Positions 1 to 11,027 of a DNA stretch of 64,000 bases are shown here, in pieces. The DNA lies in NCBI GenBank assembly GCA_036924285.1, contig JAYKYS010000009.1, forward strand, positions 12,710,001-12,774,000, read 5' to 3'. Each line of letters starts with the position of its first letter. Positions within the stretch are counted from its first letter, which is position 1. The notes below the pieces were generated by a model. That model was not told the DNA's origin, searched no databases, and saw only the letters and a list, made by a program, of their open reading frames with translations. This DNA comes from Asterella californica. Lineage: Eukaryota > Streptophyta > Marchantiopsida > Marchantiales > Aytoniaceae. Made by a program: the position numbers and the translations under genes.

Positions 1-801
1 CAATTGAAGTTCGAATTGTGCTAGAATTGAATCACTTTTGTGGATCTAGGGTTTTCAGTGTCACTTGCAGCAGATTTGAGGAAATTGCTTCAAAACTTCG
101 AAGTTGTGTTCTCCGTCAGCAGGGCTACGATTTCCCAAAAAGTTTCATATCGATTGATTGACTGAGTAATTCAGGGCGGCCGCTGAAGCTGAGGGGGTCT
201 GAAAAACTCTTAATCTAGAGCAGCGACTTCAGAGGAGGAGATCTGGACTTCTGTGTACAATCAGGAGTCCCAACTTCACAGGGATGTTCAGCATCCTGTA
301 GACTTCAAATCCTGTGAGAATATTTGAAATTGATCGAGCCAATCTTCTGTTCTAGGTTGAAATAGCCATCTGGGTATCAGAAATTGCCATAATTTTCTTA
401 CTCAGAACTTTTCTGTCAACATCTCGGTGCTAGAATTTGATCTCAGGCTGAAACTTCGTGTGTGTCCAGTAGTACCTCATTTACATGTAGGGGAAGTTTA
501 GAAGTCTAAACCTTCATAGTTTTCCTCTCCTTGAGTGTCAAAGTTCACCGCCTAAACCTATTACTACTAGTTAGACCTAAATTTCACTTTTTGAGCATAT
601 TAGAGGATCCTACACACATGTGTGAGTGTTTATAGCCCCTGTCGTGACCTGAAAGCCAACCTCTTGAGTAAACAACCACAGCCAGAAGCCCGGCGCTTTC
701 CTAGGTAGACGGATCACACTCCGACATACTCTCTTTTGGTGAACTCGACGTGAAACACCTAAGGTGGGAGTTTTCTTGAGAGTGTTACGGGATCAGATAT
801 C
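1..801 (+). other. Untranslated leader/LTR-side sequence of gypsy element A
   Basis: No credible coding region. The stretch lies directly upstream of the gag-like frame of element A and ends at its first ATG (802), so it is probably the element's 5' leader and possibly part of a 5' LTR that begins outside the window. I could not place an LTR end, primer binding site or matching 3' LTR. Confidence 0.45.
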
Positions 802-2130
802 ATGGCCAACCAAGGATCATCAAGTGGAGGTGCTGCTGCTGCTCAGCAACCTGTTCAGCTTGATGCTGCTACGATGAAGATGTTCCAAGCTTTTTTCATG
901 TTTATGCAGCAGCAACAGAGTACAGAGAGGAAGGAGGTATTAGCAACCAAGGCGTTGCAATCTGTGGTGCATCAGATGGACCAGTTCAAGGGGAGAGATA
1001 TTTCCAAGTACGTGCGATACTATGCTAGGGAGATGGAGGTGAACAAGGTACCTGAGAAGGAGATGGTGGAGAACTTTGAACTTGCTGTTGTCCTTGAGAT
1101 TCGTGGGCGTGTGAAGGAGCTCAAGCAGCAGCAAGGATAGAGTTGGGAGAGCTTTATGTGAGCTTTGAAGGAGGAGTACTACACTGAAGATTCAGAGAGG
1201 GTCAGCAAGAGAACGTTCTTGGAGCGGGTGGTTAAGCCTAACAAAGGTTTGTCTGTAAATGAGTTGTTAAGGGAGTTTGATCGTCAGTATGCTCAGCTTT
1301 CTAGGACAGTGAAGCTTACACTAGAGGTGGAGAAGAGAAAGCTTTTCTTACAAGCAGCGGACGTGACTATTCAGGAGAAGCTTGAGTTGTTGTTGGAAGA
1401 CAAGAGTGAGGAGAGAGGACTGAAGATTGATTGGAAGGAGGTTGAAGAGGATGTCTCTTTGCTGACCAAGAGACATAGAAGAAGGGACAAGATGGTGGTA
1501 AGTGAAGCAGCACCTCTGATAATTCCTGTCAAGCAGTTGCCTACTAAACCCGCTTTGGTAATTGCTAGAGAGGAAGACTCACCGCTTGATGAGTTGATTA
1601 ATGGTATGAAGGAGCTTAAGCTTAAGCTCACTAGGTTAGAAGAGAAGGAGCAGAATGTACAGCCTGCTATGCAGAGACCTCATATGAGAGAAGGCTTTGT
1701 TCATCGTTGTATATGGTGTGATAGCCTAGATCATGTAAGAAGAGATTGTGAGGAGTTTTCAGATGCATTGAGGAAGGATCTTATCTTCTTCAAAGATGAT
1801 AAGATCCATTTGAGAGAGACTAGGATGATGTTGGGAACCAATTTTGGCAAGGGTGGTATGAAGAGACTTGTGAATGAGATATCAGCATCACATGCTGCTT
1901 CTCTTGTGAATGCTGCTACGTGTGGAGTGAAAGTGGAAATGGAGAGAGAGAAAGGGACTACTGGGTTGTGGTCTGATGTAGTGCGGTCCGTAGCTAGAAC
2001 AGAGTTAGACAAGGATGTGCTACAGAGGGTTGGCAACTCAATTCGAGAAACTACAGGATGGAATGACCCTGTAGACATTATATCAGTGCATGCTTATGTT
2101 GCAAGAAGTCACATCATGAAGCTGTACTAG
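802..2130 (+). pseudogene. gag-like polyprotein relic of gypsy A
   Basis: One reading frame runs from an ATG at 802 to a stop ending at 2130, interrupted by two in-frame stops at about 1138 and 1162. The first part is Gln/Ala rich (AAAAQQ, MQQQQ) and is followed by a charged alpha-helical region typical of retroelement Gag. A CCHC zinc knuckle (CIWCDSLDHVRRDC, pattern CX2CX4HX4C) lies near 1707-1750. Such knuckles bind the element's RNA during particle assembly. The two stops show that it cannot make a full Gag. It could also be read as two separate ORFs, but the shared frame argues for one broken gene. Confidence 0.7.
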
Positions 2131-2249
2131 AAGAAAAACGCAGGAGGGAGGATGCAGGTGAGGCTTCTACAGCCAAACGACCTGCTACAAGGAGTGAAAA
2201 TGCTAGACCAGAGGCAAGGCAAGAGACAACACCTACTCGGGAAGAGACT

Positions 2250-2576
2250 ATGGAGGATCTACCACCTACTACACCAAAGGAGAAGGAGAGAAGCAAGGAG
2301 AAGGGTAAGATGCCTGCATACAAACTTCAGTCTGACATTGAGATTGCTACAGACCTGAAGCATGTGTTAGAGAATCGTATCTTGAATGGGAAGGTTGAGT
2401 TTACTTTGGGTGAGATTCTTGGGATTGCAAAGCGTGAGTTCCATGAGGTTATCATAGATATCATCAAGAGGAAACGTCAGATTTTGGACGAAGCAGCTAC
2501 GCTTAACGCTCTAGGGACCAAACTGTCAGAAGATGAGGAAGATGAGATTGCTGGTTACTGCTCTCAAGTATCATAG
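2250..2576 (+). pseudogene. Linker region between gag and protease of gypsy A
   Basis: An open frame of 108 residues that is Lys/Glu rich at the start and then predicted helical (DIEIATDLKHVLENRILNGK). It sits between the zinc-knuckle frame and the protease-like frame. Its position and composition suggest the gag-protease spacer of the same polyprotein, displaced by frameshifts. No catalytic motif is visible and no independent function is claimed. Confidence 0.45.
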
Positions 2577-2594
2577 GGGAGTTCGTATCAGCAC

Positions 2595-3020
2595 GTGAGA
2601 TTTGAAGATGAGGTGGAAGCATCGCAGAAGAGCCATTACTCTCACAACCATTGGGCAAGAGCAACCACGGAGACCTTGGTGAAGTTGAGAGATCTAGAAG
2701 AACCTGCGGTGGCATTGATTGATCACGGCTCAGAGATTAATCCGATGTCTAAGGAGCTGTACAAGCGTGGGAGGTGGTCCATAGACATCGACCATGGATG
2801 GCTTATCCGTGCTGCCAACAACCAGAGGGGAGAACTCTATGGTGCTTGTTCCAACATCAAGGTAACTGTGGGTGACATCAATGATGTTCAGAATTTCTTT
2901 GTACAAGACATGTCAACCTATCCTATCATTCTAGGGCAGCCTTACATCACTGCTGTTAGAATGGAGACACGAGTTATGGATGATGGTTCAGCCCCTGACC
3001 GCGTGCCTGTTGAAGAATGA
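2595..3020 (+). pseudogene. Aspartic protease-like domain of gypsy A
   Basis: The 141-residue frame contains ALIDHGSEINPMSKELY, which aligns with the retropepsin active-site loop D-S/T-G-x-x-x-N, but the Ser/Thr is replaced by His. Further on, YPIILGQPYI matches the ILG-x-PW element that usually follows in gypsy proteases. The enzyme would process Gag-Pol. The altered active site and the stop at the end of the frame fit a dead copy; alternatively DHG may be a family variant. Confidence 0.6.
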
Positions 3021-3333
3021 GCCGGCGAGCAGAAGAGCAGTTCAGGTTTTTAACCGTTGCTGCAGAACATGAGAGAAACCGCGATAGCTTGAGAGACCGT
3101 CCACTACCTAAGATTACTCAGGAGTTTAGAGAGTCTAGGGGTTTTGGCAGAGTACCATTGAAGAGCGAGACTTCAATGGTACAGTAGAGAAAGGATTCTC
3201 GTCTGATCCAATAGAGCAAGAAGCTTTATCCACTAGCTTCTTAGGATTGACGTCGTGTGGATCAGTGTGTTATAGGAAGGTTGAGAATCTGAAGAGGTTT
3301 GAGAGACAACATGTGAAGTATGTACAGTAGTCT

Positions 3334-4220
3334 TTGTGGGATAGTGGAGAGTTAGCAGGAGATGAATACATATCTGGAGTGTTTGGAGAGCAGTATTTGA
3401 TGGATACTATAGGGGAGTTGAAATCTATAGTAGAAAGTTCTATAGATGATGTAGATAGAGTGGTGAGAGTGAGCTCCAAGGAGCTTTATGATGTAATTGA
3501 TAAGTTTATAGATCGACAAAAGGTGTATGTGGAGACCAAGTACAAGTCAGTGGCAAAGAAAGTCAAACCAGTGGCTTTGCCTTTGCCACTCGATTACAAT
3601 CAGAAGATGGAGCAAGCTGCACGAGAACCGATGCTCAGAGGACCGAGAAGAATTGGGCACCAGTTCACAGAAACAACACTGAAGGAGCTGAGGATTGGAG
3701 GTGATGGATTTCTTACTGAGCAAGAGAAGAAGAGCTTCAGAGAGATGTTATCTAGGCATGGTAAGGCGTTTGCGTTTGAGTCACATGAAGTAGGATGTGT
3801 AGATCCAAGTGTAGTTGCACCTATGGTAATCTTTACTATACCGCATGTGCCTTGGAATCTACGTCATATCTCTGTACCTAGAGCTCATCTACCAAAGCTG
3901 ATAGACTTGCTCAATGAGAGGATTATGATGGGTATCTTGGAACCATCTATAGCTCCCTACTCTAGCAGATGGTTACTGTTCCGAAGAAGAGTGGAGCTTT
4001 GAGATTCATTCAAGATATGCAGCCAGTTAACAAGGTGACTATCAAGAATATGGGTATAGGACCTATTGTAGACGAGTTTGCATAGGCTTTTGCTGGTCGT
4101 GCTATCTATTCAATGAGAGACTTATATTCAGGTTATGATCACTTTCAGTTATCCTTTGAGAGTAGAGACTTGACTACAATGAGGACACCTTTGGGATGTT
4201 TACTGAAGTTTGATGAGAAA
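3334..4220 (+). pseudogene. Truncated reverse transcriptase N-terminus of gypsy A
   Basis: The frame 3334-4002 ends in a typical pre-RT region (HISVPRAHLPKLIDLLNERI, ILEPSIAPYSSRW). After a frameshift near 3990 the RT continues as VPKKSGALRFIQDMQPVNK and, past another stop at about 4083, as AIYSMRDLYSGYDHFQL. These are the conserved first RT blocks of Ty3/gypsy elements. Similarity stops near 4220, before the catalytic YxDD block, so the element was truncated there or fused to other sequence. Loss of the palm domain makes it non-functional. Confidence 0.7.
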
Positions 4221-4225
4221 TGTTG

Positions 4226-4502
4226 CTGCAGCAGCTAAAAGACTCTTACGCGACCTGAATATGGTACTATTTGTACGAGACTCATGAAGTCACTTAGTTT
4301 TACCTTGTAACGTAATATATAACAAAAGTTATTGCTTTCGATCCTTTGGACTTTTATCATATCAGTATTTTATATTCTTGATTATAAAATTTTGAAATTT
4401 TCAATACCTTTATTTTAAATTTTTTCACATTTTTCCAAATTGTCCTAAGAAGAGAAAACGTTAGAGCCGCAGTTGGAGGAGAATAAAACTGGGTGAGTTC
4501 GG
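4226..4502. other. AT-rich spacer between two gypsy relics
   Basis: AT-rich sequence with no open frame of note and no LTR end that I could identify. It separates the truncated RT of gypsy A from the protease fragment of gypsy B-relic, so at least one deletion or insertion breakpoint must lie here. Confidence 0.5.
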
Positions 4503-4959
4503 ATGAGGAACCAACTTCTGAAGATCCTGTTGGTCCGACGGGTAATCCAAGTATGGATAGTAATCATCTGTTTTCAGTTGAATATGTACCTTGGATTAAA
4601 AAATCGTGCGTTTACTTTATTGCTTGATACTGGTTCTGATGTAAATGTACTCAATCAGAGGATAGTTTGCGAACTTGAGTTACCTCTTATTAGGCTAGTG
4701 AGGTAGTCAATTTTTGCAAGGTCAGATTCGGGTACAAGAGAAAATTATGTATGTGCTTGTTGACCTAAGGAAAGTCGAACGCAAACATGAGTTTCTTGTG
4801 ATGAATTATGAGAATTAACTGAGCTTAAAACGCAGTTGACGGAACTGTTGGAACATCGGATTTTTCGTCCCAGTGTTTCATCTTATTCTGCCCCTGTAAT
4901 ATTTGTCTCAAAAAATGACAAAAGTAGCCGTATGTGTGGAGATTACAGAGCCATGAATA

Positions 4960-5418
4960 ATGAAAAATAAATATCCGTTATCATTGATGGACGAGATCTT
5001 GGATAGGCTCGCTAAGGGAAGGTATTTTACGAAGCTGGAGTTGAGGTCAGGTTATCATCAGATTCAAATTTTTGAAGGTGATGAGGAAAAAATGGCCATA
5101 AGTACTCGTTATGGATCGTTTAAGTACACAGTTTTACCGTTTGGTTTGTCTAACACACCAATTACTTTCTGTACCTTGATGAATGATGTTTTTTGTGATA
5201 TGCTAGATGGAAGTGTTGTGGTTTACTTGGATGATATTATTGTTTTCTCTCCGATTTGGGAACAACATCTGCTGGATATTGAACGTGTGTTTCAGAAGCT
5301 GGAAAAAGAGCAATTGTACTTGAAAAAGTCCAAGTGTTCTTCCAGACAACCTTGTGTTGTGTTTCTAGCTTGTTTAGTGGATGCTGATGATGTACATCCA
5401 AATTCTGAGAAAATCTGA
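4960..5418 (+). pseudogene. Reverse transcriptase fragment of the chromovirus-like relic
   Basis: The 152-residue frame holds the RT palm: FTKLELRSGYHQI, the primer-grip-like PFGLSNTPITF and the catalytic YLDDIIVF with both aspartates, followed by the thumb region HLLDIERVFQKLEKEQLYL. The frame ends in a stop at 5418. RT copies element RNA into DNA in the particle. Residue for residue it parallels the RT of the minus-strand element at 38-45 kb. At the point where that young element has a TGA stop, this relic keeps a Trp codon (PIWEQHLL), which shows the ancestral residue. Confidence 0.8.
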
Positions 5419-5589
5419 GCCGTGGTTGAGTGTCCGGTACCAAATTCGGTTAGACAAGTCAGATCGTTTTTAGGCTTAGTGACTTATTTTCGTAAGTTTA
5501 CTTTACTTAGGTGACTTTTGCTTTTGAGTGATCGGAAGCAACGCAACATGCGTTTGAGCAACTAAAAGTCGGTCTTACTTCTGCGTCTG

Positions 5590-6175
5590 TGTTAGCTTTA
5601 CCAAAAATGGGTGAATCATTCTAGGTACACATAGATGCATCCGGGTTAGCCGTGGGAGGAGTCCTGATTCAAGATGATCACCCAGTGGCTTATGAGAGCC
5701 ATAAACTCAAGCGAAACCAAAAAGAGATGAGAAGCGCACGAGCAGGAAATGTATGTCGTGATATGGTGCCTGAAGCGATAGGAACACTATCTTATCCAAG
5801 TAATGTAACAGTGGTTACTGATAATATAAGAATTACTTGTTTCTCGATCAAACCTCGTTTGTCTTTAAACAAAGTCTTTAAAGCAACAACGTTGACAAGT
5901 GGAGATTTCCAAGTTCGACCTAACGTGGAGATATCACAAGGGTAAAGAACATGTCCCAGCTAATGTGTTAAGTAGACATGTCTTTGCACTCATGACTCAG
6001 GATCTGGAATCTGATTTTCTAGACCAGGTTCATAAAGCCCTGGAGTCAGATCCAACTGCTCTGCAGTGGAGTCAGCAAACGCAAAATGATACACAAGTAA
6101 GTCATCTTACATTTCACAATGGATTGTGGTATTTCAAGCAGTCTCATTTGTACGTACCTGCAGGTAATTTATGAT
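5590..6175 (+). pseudogene. RNase H and connector fragment of the chromovirus-like relic
   Basis: Across two frames one can read LPKMGESF followed by HIDASG, GGVLIQDDHPVAYESHKL and later WRYHKGKEHVPANVLSRHV, the start and end of a gypsy RNase H domain, then a connector HLTFHNGLWYF. A stop precedes the HIDAS block and a frame change falls near 5900. RNase H degrades the RNA strand during reverse transcription. The fragment is clearly non-functional. Confidence 0.7.
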
Positions 6176-9100
6176 CGTAAATTTTGCAAGAAAATCATGA
6201 TCACGTTCTAGCCTCATAATTCTATTACTTTCACTATTCTTATTTAGATAAAATATATTTTGATATATTTTGATTATTTATAGTATATAAGACAATATTA
6301 TAAAACATGTTTTTTTAATACTTTGATTTGGTAGTAAATGATAATATAATATAATTGACTTCTCCGAGTTACGAGAGGGACGAAAATGATATTGTAGACA
6401 TCTAAATCAACATTGTCTTTGTTGTATAGAACTAAAGAGAATCATCTAATAAGCTTTGACTAAAAATCTTGTAGAGTGCACTATAAACTCAAAAATTTAC
6501 TTGATCGCACTCCTAATATGTTTGTCAGACTCGACTCCACCCTCTTAACTTTGTATTACTGATTGCACCCTTGACTGGCTACAACAGGTTATGTAGGTTA
6601 ACATGTCATGTCATCATAATGCGAGAAGTGCATTTTAACCATCAGCTATGTATCTACATGAAAAGTTCAATTGAAAATATCTTCACAATATATTATCAGC
6701 CCAGCTTATTTTTTATTTCTCTTAGTGTATTATCTTTACATATCGACAAACCTGCTGAACCTGCTATTGCCAGTCAGAGATATGCTCAAGTAACACAAAG
6801 TTAAGAGGGATGAGGTCAAGTCCGACAAGCGTGTGAGAGGTGCGGTCAAGTAAATCTCTAGTACTAATAAATACCTGAAACTAGTGGAATTTTTACCTCT
6901 TGAGGCTTTCTGTTCCTTTCTTTCCATGCGGTTACATATAAGACTAGACACCTGACAAAAATTGTTGCTATTTTCCCTTAATGATGTTCTCCGTTTTAGT
7001 TTCATGGTTAGCTTGAGTTACGGATGGATAGAGGTCAGTTCCTGCTCCAAAAACTAACAAGCCAGTACAATAGTACATGTCCTTTACAACACATACAATG
7101 AGGACCCGCATCATGTTGTTCACAACTCGAACTCTTTGGTTTGTTAGACGTAGCTAGTGTTTTGAGCGTTTTTTTCTCTCCATCTTTTGGTTTGATGATT
7201 TTTGGTGTTGTACTTTATTATGTGAGGTTTTCTCACTTGTCTGTTGTATTATTTTTTCTTTTCATCTTTGGCATTCATCATGGCTAACAGAACTTGCTCA
7301 TTTTCTCTAAATTTGTTTAGTGGAGAGAAAATTTGGTCCGATCTGGTTCTTCTGGATCGACAGTTGCTGCTTATCTTCGTATTCCTACTTATAAATACTG
7401 ATTTGGACGGAATATCTCCTCATCTCTTTTCGGATCTTGTTCTTGCATGTCTTTTCCTTTGCGATCATATGGTAACATTTCTCGATGAGATGCACACTTT
7501 GTAACGTGGTGTTGAATTGACGAGATTTGTGGATCAGTCTGCAGCTTGTATTCTCTCGAGGAGCTACAATAGTGTCTGTGGTCAAGAAGAGAAGAGAAAT
7601 TTGTACATATGTAATTTCTCCTTGTCGTTCGTTTCTCTTTTATCTACGCATTAAGGGAGTCATTAGCTTCCGATGCAGGTATGAGAGGAAGTAAAATATG
7701 CATGCAAGTTCAACTTCGGGAAAATTTTGCTCGTTTGTTGTTATAAAAAAGAAGTGAATAAATATCAAGTGAAATATAAATATCAAGTGAAAATTCTTTT
7801 TGTAATTAATAGAGAAAATCATAGTTATCTCTAAATATTAAATGATAATCGTATCTGAAGATGCGAGAAGATCTAAACATAACCCATAAGAGAAGAGTAG
7901 ACTCACGTGTTGCAAAGACTACAAGTGGAACAACTTGCTTAAAAGAATAATATTTTTGATCAATAGATTAATTTAATCTAACCTTTCTTGATTAGGCAAT
8001 AAATTAACCCTTGCATATAAAATAGTTAAATAATCTTGTAGAATATGATCCACTTAAGGATTCAATCTAAACTAAAATAGACAAGAAGCGGATTAGGTTG
8101 TACAAAGTTCTCGAAGTCTTGAGAGTTCTCTATGCAATCCTTGAATTATATAGAAATAGAAGGTAAATAACTCCCTCAACATATATTCACTTGAACGATT
8201 CTATGTTCAATCATTATGCAATGATGGTTAGAGTCAGATCCTGACAAATAACGCTGTCCCAAAACAGGTTCGAATCTGCATATACCAATACAAGACGGAA
8301 CGGCTGTGAAACCTGGAAAAAGGTGGGACTTAACAGCTGTGAAAACCTGAAAAGAAATGGGGTTAGATACGGATTAATCACTACCACGTAACACCACGAT
8401 TAAATAGCAAGAGTAGCTCCTTGTTTAGCGTACCTCCTGTACTTCGTACCCCTCTATATACGGACCTTGAGCGAGAAAGTCTCATTGTGGTTGTGGGGAC
8501 CAACCTCTGAATTCAATCTATGAGACGGGCTGTACTAGGAAATTTTGTTGATAATTATTTTTGTGCAGTAACAAAGGGTATTCTTAATAAATTTTAGTAA
8601 AATTTATAAAAGGTTTTTGAATCAATAGAGTATTTTATCAAAATTTATCTTACAACCAAAAAGAACATATGGTTTAAGATTTTTTAGTTTCTATTATAAA
8701 GGTATTTTCTCTTTCTATGTTACAAGGCATTCATGTGTAAAGTTAACACTAGTATTGGTGTTAACTTGTAAGTCCACATAAGACTGACATAAGTATACTC
8801 CAAGTACATAGTTTAGAATCTAGACCAAATTATGACCTAGAAGGTGAAGGGGTTTGGCATGACAGTGACAAAAAGAATCGTCTAAAAAGAAACTTTAAAT
8901 TATCTCAGAACAACCATATTAGTTTATCACAACAGTACCGGAGGATTTCTCGTTACCATGGAAAATTTGTCATGTTATCATGTTAACACAACTTTTTCTT
9001 CAATGTTTAGAATCAGATTGAATTTATTTAAGAAATCGTAAATATGTAGCTTAGCTCAAAGTCTAGAACATGATCATATCTCCTCAACTAGAACTTCTAG

Positions 9101-9452
9101 AAGTCACTCATTGAATTTCATTCTTCAAGAATTTTACATCAACGTCAGACCTTGATTATAAAATTTTGTAGTTTAGGTCACTCATGTAAGGTCAAAAAAC
9201 ATATATTTTGTGTATTAAACAGAGAGTTCTATCTAAAATAGGTATTATTTTACTGTGTTATCTAAAGAAACATAAACTTTAAAATTTCTCTTCACAAACA
9301 AACAGCTGTTCTCTAAAAGATACAAAGAGTCATCCTCTCGAGACAACTGCCTTTATTTCACAATGACCACTCAACTGCACACTCTATCGTCAGACAAACC
9401 ACAGACGAACTGAATCCTCTTCGTATGTGTGTGAATAATATCGCACTTCTAG
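6176..9452. other. AT-rich noncoding stretch, nothing recognised
   Basis: About 3.3 kb of AT-rich sequence. Only short, low-quality open frames are present on either strand; none shows a domain or a composition suggesting a real gene. A small imperfect tandem repeat (unit beginning AAATATCAAGTGAAA) lies at about 7758-7796. No LTR, tRNA or other RNA gene could be supported. Confidence 0.5.
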
Positions 9453-11027
9453 ATGTTTAGAGGCACTGAACAAAAGCACACGCGGATCCATACTCGAAAG
9501 GTTTGGATGACTGGAGGGATCGCACTTTTGAACATGTTATGCTCAAAAGTTAGATTTTGTTTGAGAACAACGATGAGTTATCAAAACTTCTCGTCGATCA
9601 GTCTTAGGATAGCTATTCAGGTACCCTGCGAGTTCAGACGGGTGAACGAACCCCTTCACTTAACTCATGTTTTGGGAAACGAGTATCGCCGGAAACCCCA
9701 GCTGACACCCCCGAATTCACTGTGACTCGAAAGCACCACCCACCTGCTAACTAGAAAGCATGCATGACGTTGCTCCTCTCCGGGCTCTCCTTCTGCTGCA
9801 GAATAGAAAAGATGATCATCAGAAGGAGACGGAGAATCTGAAAGGTTGAGTTCTTTCCAGAAGGTATAAGGTCACAATAACGTGAGCTCACGGCCATGGT
9901 TTGAGTCCATTTCAGGGATAGTCGACCCCTGGTCAGTCACGTCTTTAATTTCCTCTGCGGAAGAAGAGGTCCCTGGAGGGACAGAACAAAGGAAGCAATT
10001 GCGTTTCCCCAAGGAACTATCACCAGAACCAGAAACAACCGTCCAGTAGTGGTAAGGAGTTTCTCATGGTCAGCCATCTGCATCACGGGCCCTCCCTGCG
10101 CATGAGCTAGCTCGAGCTCATAGAAGATAATGGTTTCCACTTGACAGTCTCAAGCAAACTCAGATCAGGGACATGTTTCATAAAGTTTGGCTCACAGTAG
10201 AGATTCCAGATCTCTCTAGAACATACACGAACACATATCTACACATATCAAACCCGTCATTCCATCTACTCGTCCCGGCCACCTATCGATCGATTCCCAT
10301 AACACAACTGTTACAATATCTCTAGCAGTTTTTGATTGTGGTCTGGCATTATTTCTGATGTCACTATGGAAGTTTGACTATGTAGTCTAGATAGAGTTTA
10401 GATCGACCGATGGTAGAGTCGCATCTCATGATACGGGAAAAGCATTCACGCTACGTATAAACTAGGCTTCTTATATAAGCGATAGTGTACAGTACTAATG
10501 ATAAAGGCGTGGTGCACCTATTCCAATACAACATCCTGCGTTCTGTCGACTTAGTGATTACTGTTTTTTGAACGAACAGATTCGTCCGCAATGTTGGCAT
10601 ATTATTTGCATGTTCGTGAATCTTCAAGCTAGCTTTATTGGCATGTTCGTCATTTGCTTGGCATTTACACTTCATCATTCGTCGACAAATACGAAACGAA
10701 TATTACGGGCTGTATTGGAATATATACAAGTAATATCTTTAAAGACATGATTTTGTAGACAAACTTACATGCAATCCCTCGTTCCCAGTCCCTGCGGCAT
10801 AAGACAGTAGTCGAAAAGGTTCCGACTGGACAGAAAAGGAGAGGGTGACTCTGTGAAAGAGAGAGGAGCTCCTCTATCTATAGATCCCTGATAGAAGTAT
10901 GTAGTTGATCTCGGACAAGTTTTAACTCTTCATCCGTGAGTGTTTCTGTGGGCCCTGTGCTAAGTACAGTAGATCAAACCATCATTTAAAAGTTTCCTTC
11001 GTCTTCGAAAATATGCAACGAGGAAAG
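9453..11027 (+). promoter_or_regulatory. Upstream region of receptor-kinase unit 1 (segmental duplicate)
   Basis: This stretch resembles the upstream flanks of the other two receptor-kinase units. The block around 9736-9990 (TCACGTCTTTAATTTCCTCT and neighbours) recurs near 37331-37590, the block around 10381-10600 recurs immediately after 45373, and the block GTGGGCCCTGTGCTAAGTAC near 10950 recurs near 45977, 53790 and 54001. It is therefore the promoter and 5' flank carried along by the tandem duplication. No functional element can be assigned. Confidence 0.65.

Larger units (their letters stand above)
1..4225 (+). mobile_element. Decayed Ty3/gypsy element A, 3' truncated
   Basis: The order of parts is gag, CCHC zinc knuckle, protease-like domain and N-terminal reverse transcriptase, all on the plus strand, which is the Ty3/gypsy order. 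The frame is broken by stops at about 1138 and 1162 and by several frameshifts. The reverse transcriptase stops before its YxDD catalytic motif, and RNase H, integrase and a 3' LTR are absent. It is therefore an inactive, truncated relic. The family differs from the two young gypsy elements further along the window. The 5' boundary lies outside the window or cannot be recognised. Confidence 0.75.
4503..6175 (+). mobile_element. Decayed chromovirus-like gypsy fragment (protease-RT-RNase H)
   Basis: Pieces in order: a protease (LLLDTGSDVNVLNQRIV, near 4620-4670), RT (4960-5418), RNase H (about 5590-5990) and the linker before integrase (HLTFHNGLWYFKQ, near 6106). Frames change several times and in-frame stops occur. 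The sequence is closely related to the young chromovirus at 38251-45372: both have the KNKYPL-LMDE block, the LRSGYHQI block and the YLDDI catalytic block. The fragment ends where the integrase zinc finger should start, and there is no gag, integrase or LTR. It is an old relative of that family rather than part of element A. Confidence 0.8.

Noticed and set aside
7244..7504. 86-residue hydrophobic open frame
   Set aside because: Low-complexity Leu/Phe-rich frame in AT-rich sequence, with no domain or supporting gene structure.
8225..8300. tRNA-like B-box GGTTCGAATCT
   Set aside because: No matching T-stem, acceptor stem or A-box around it; a chance match to the consensus.
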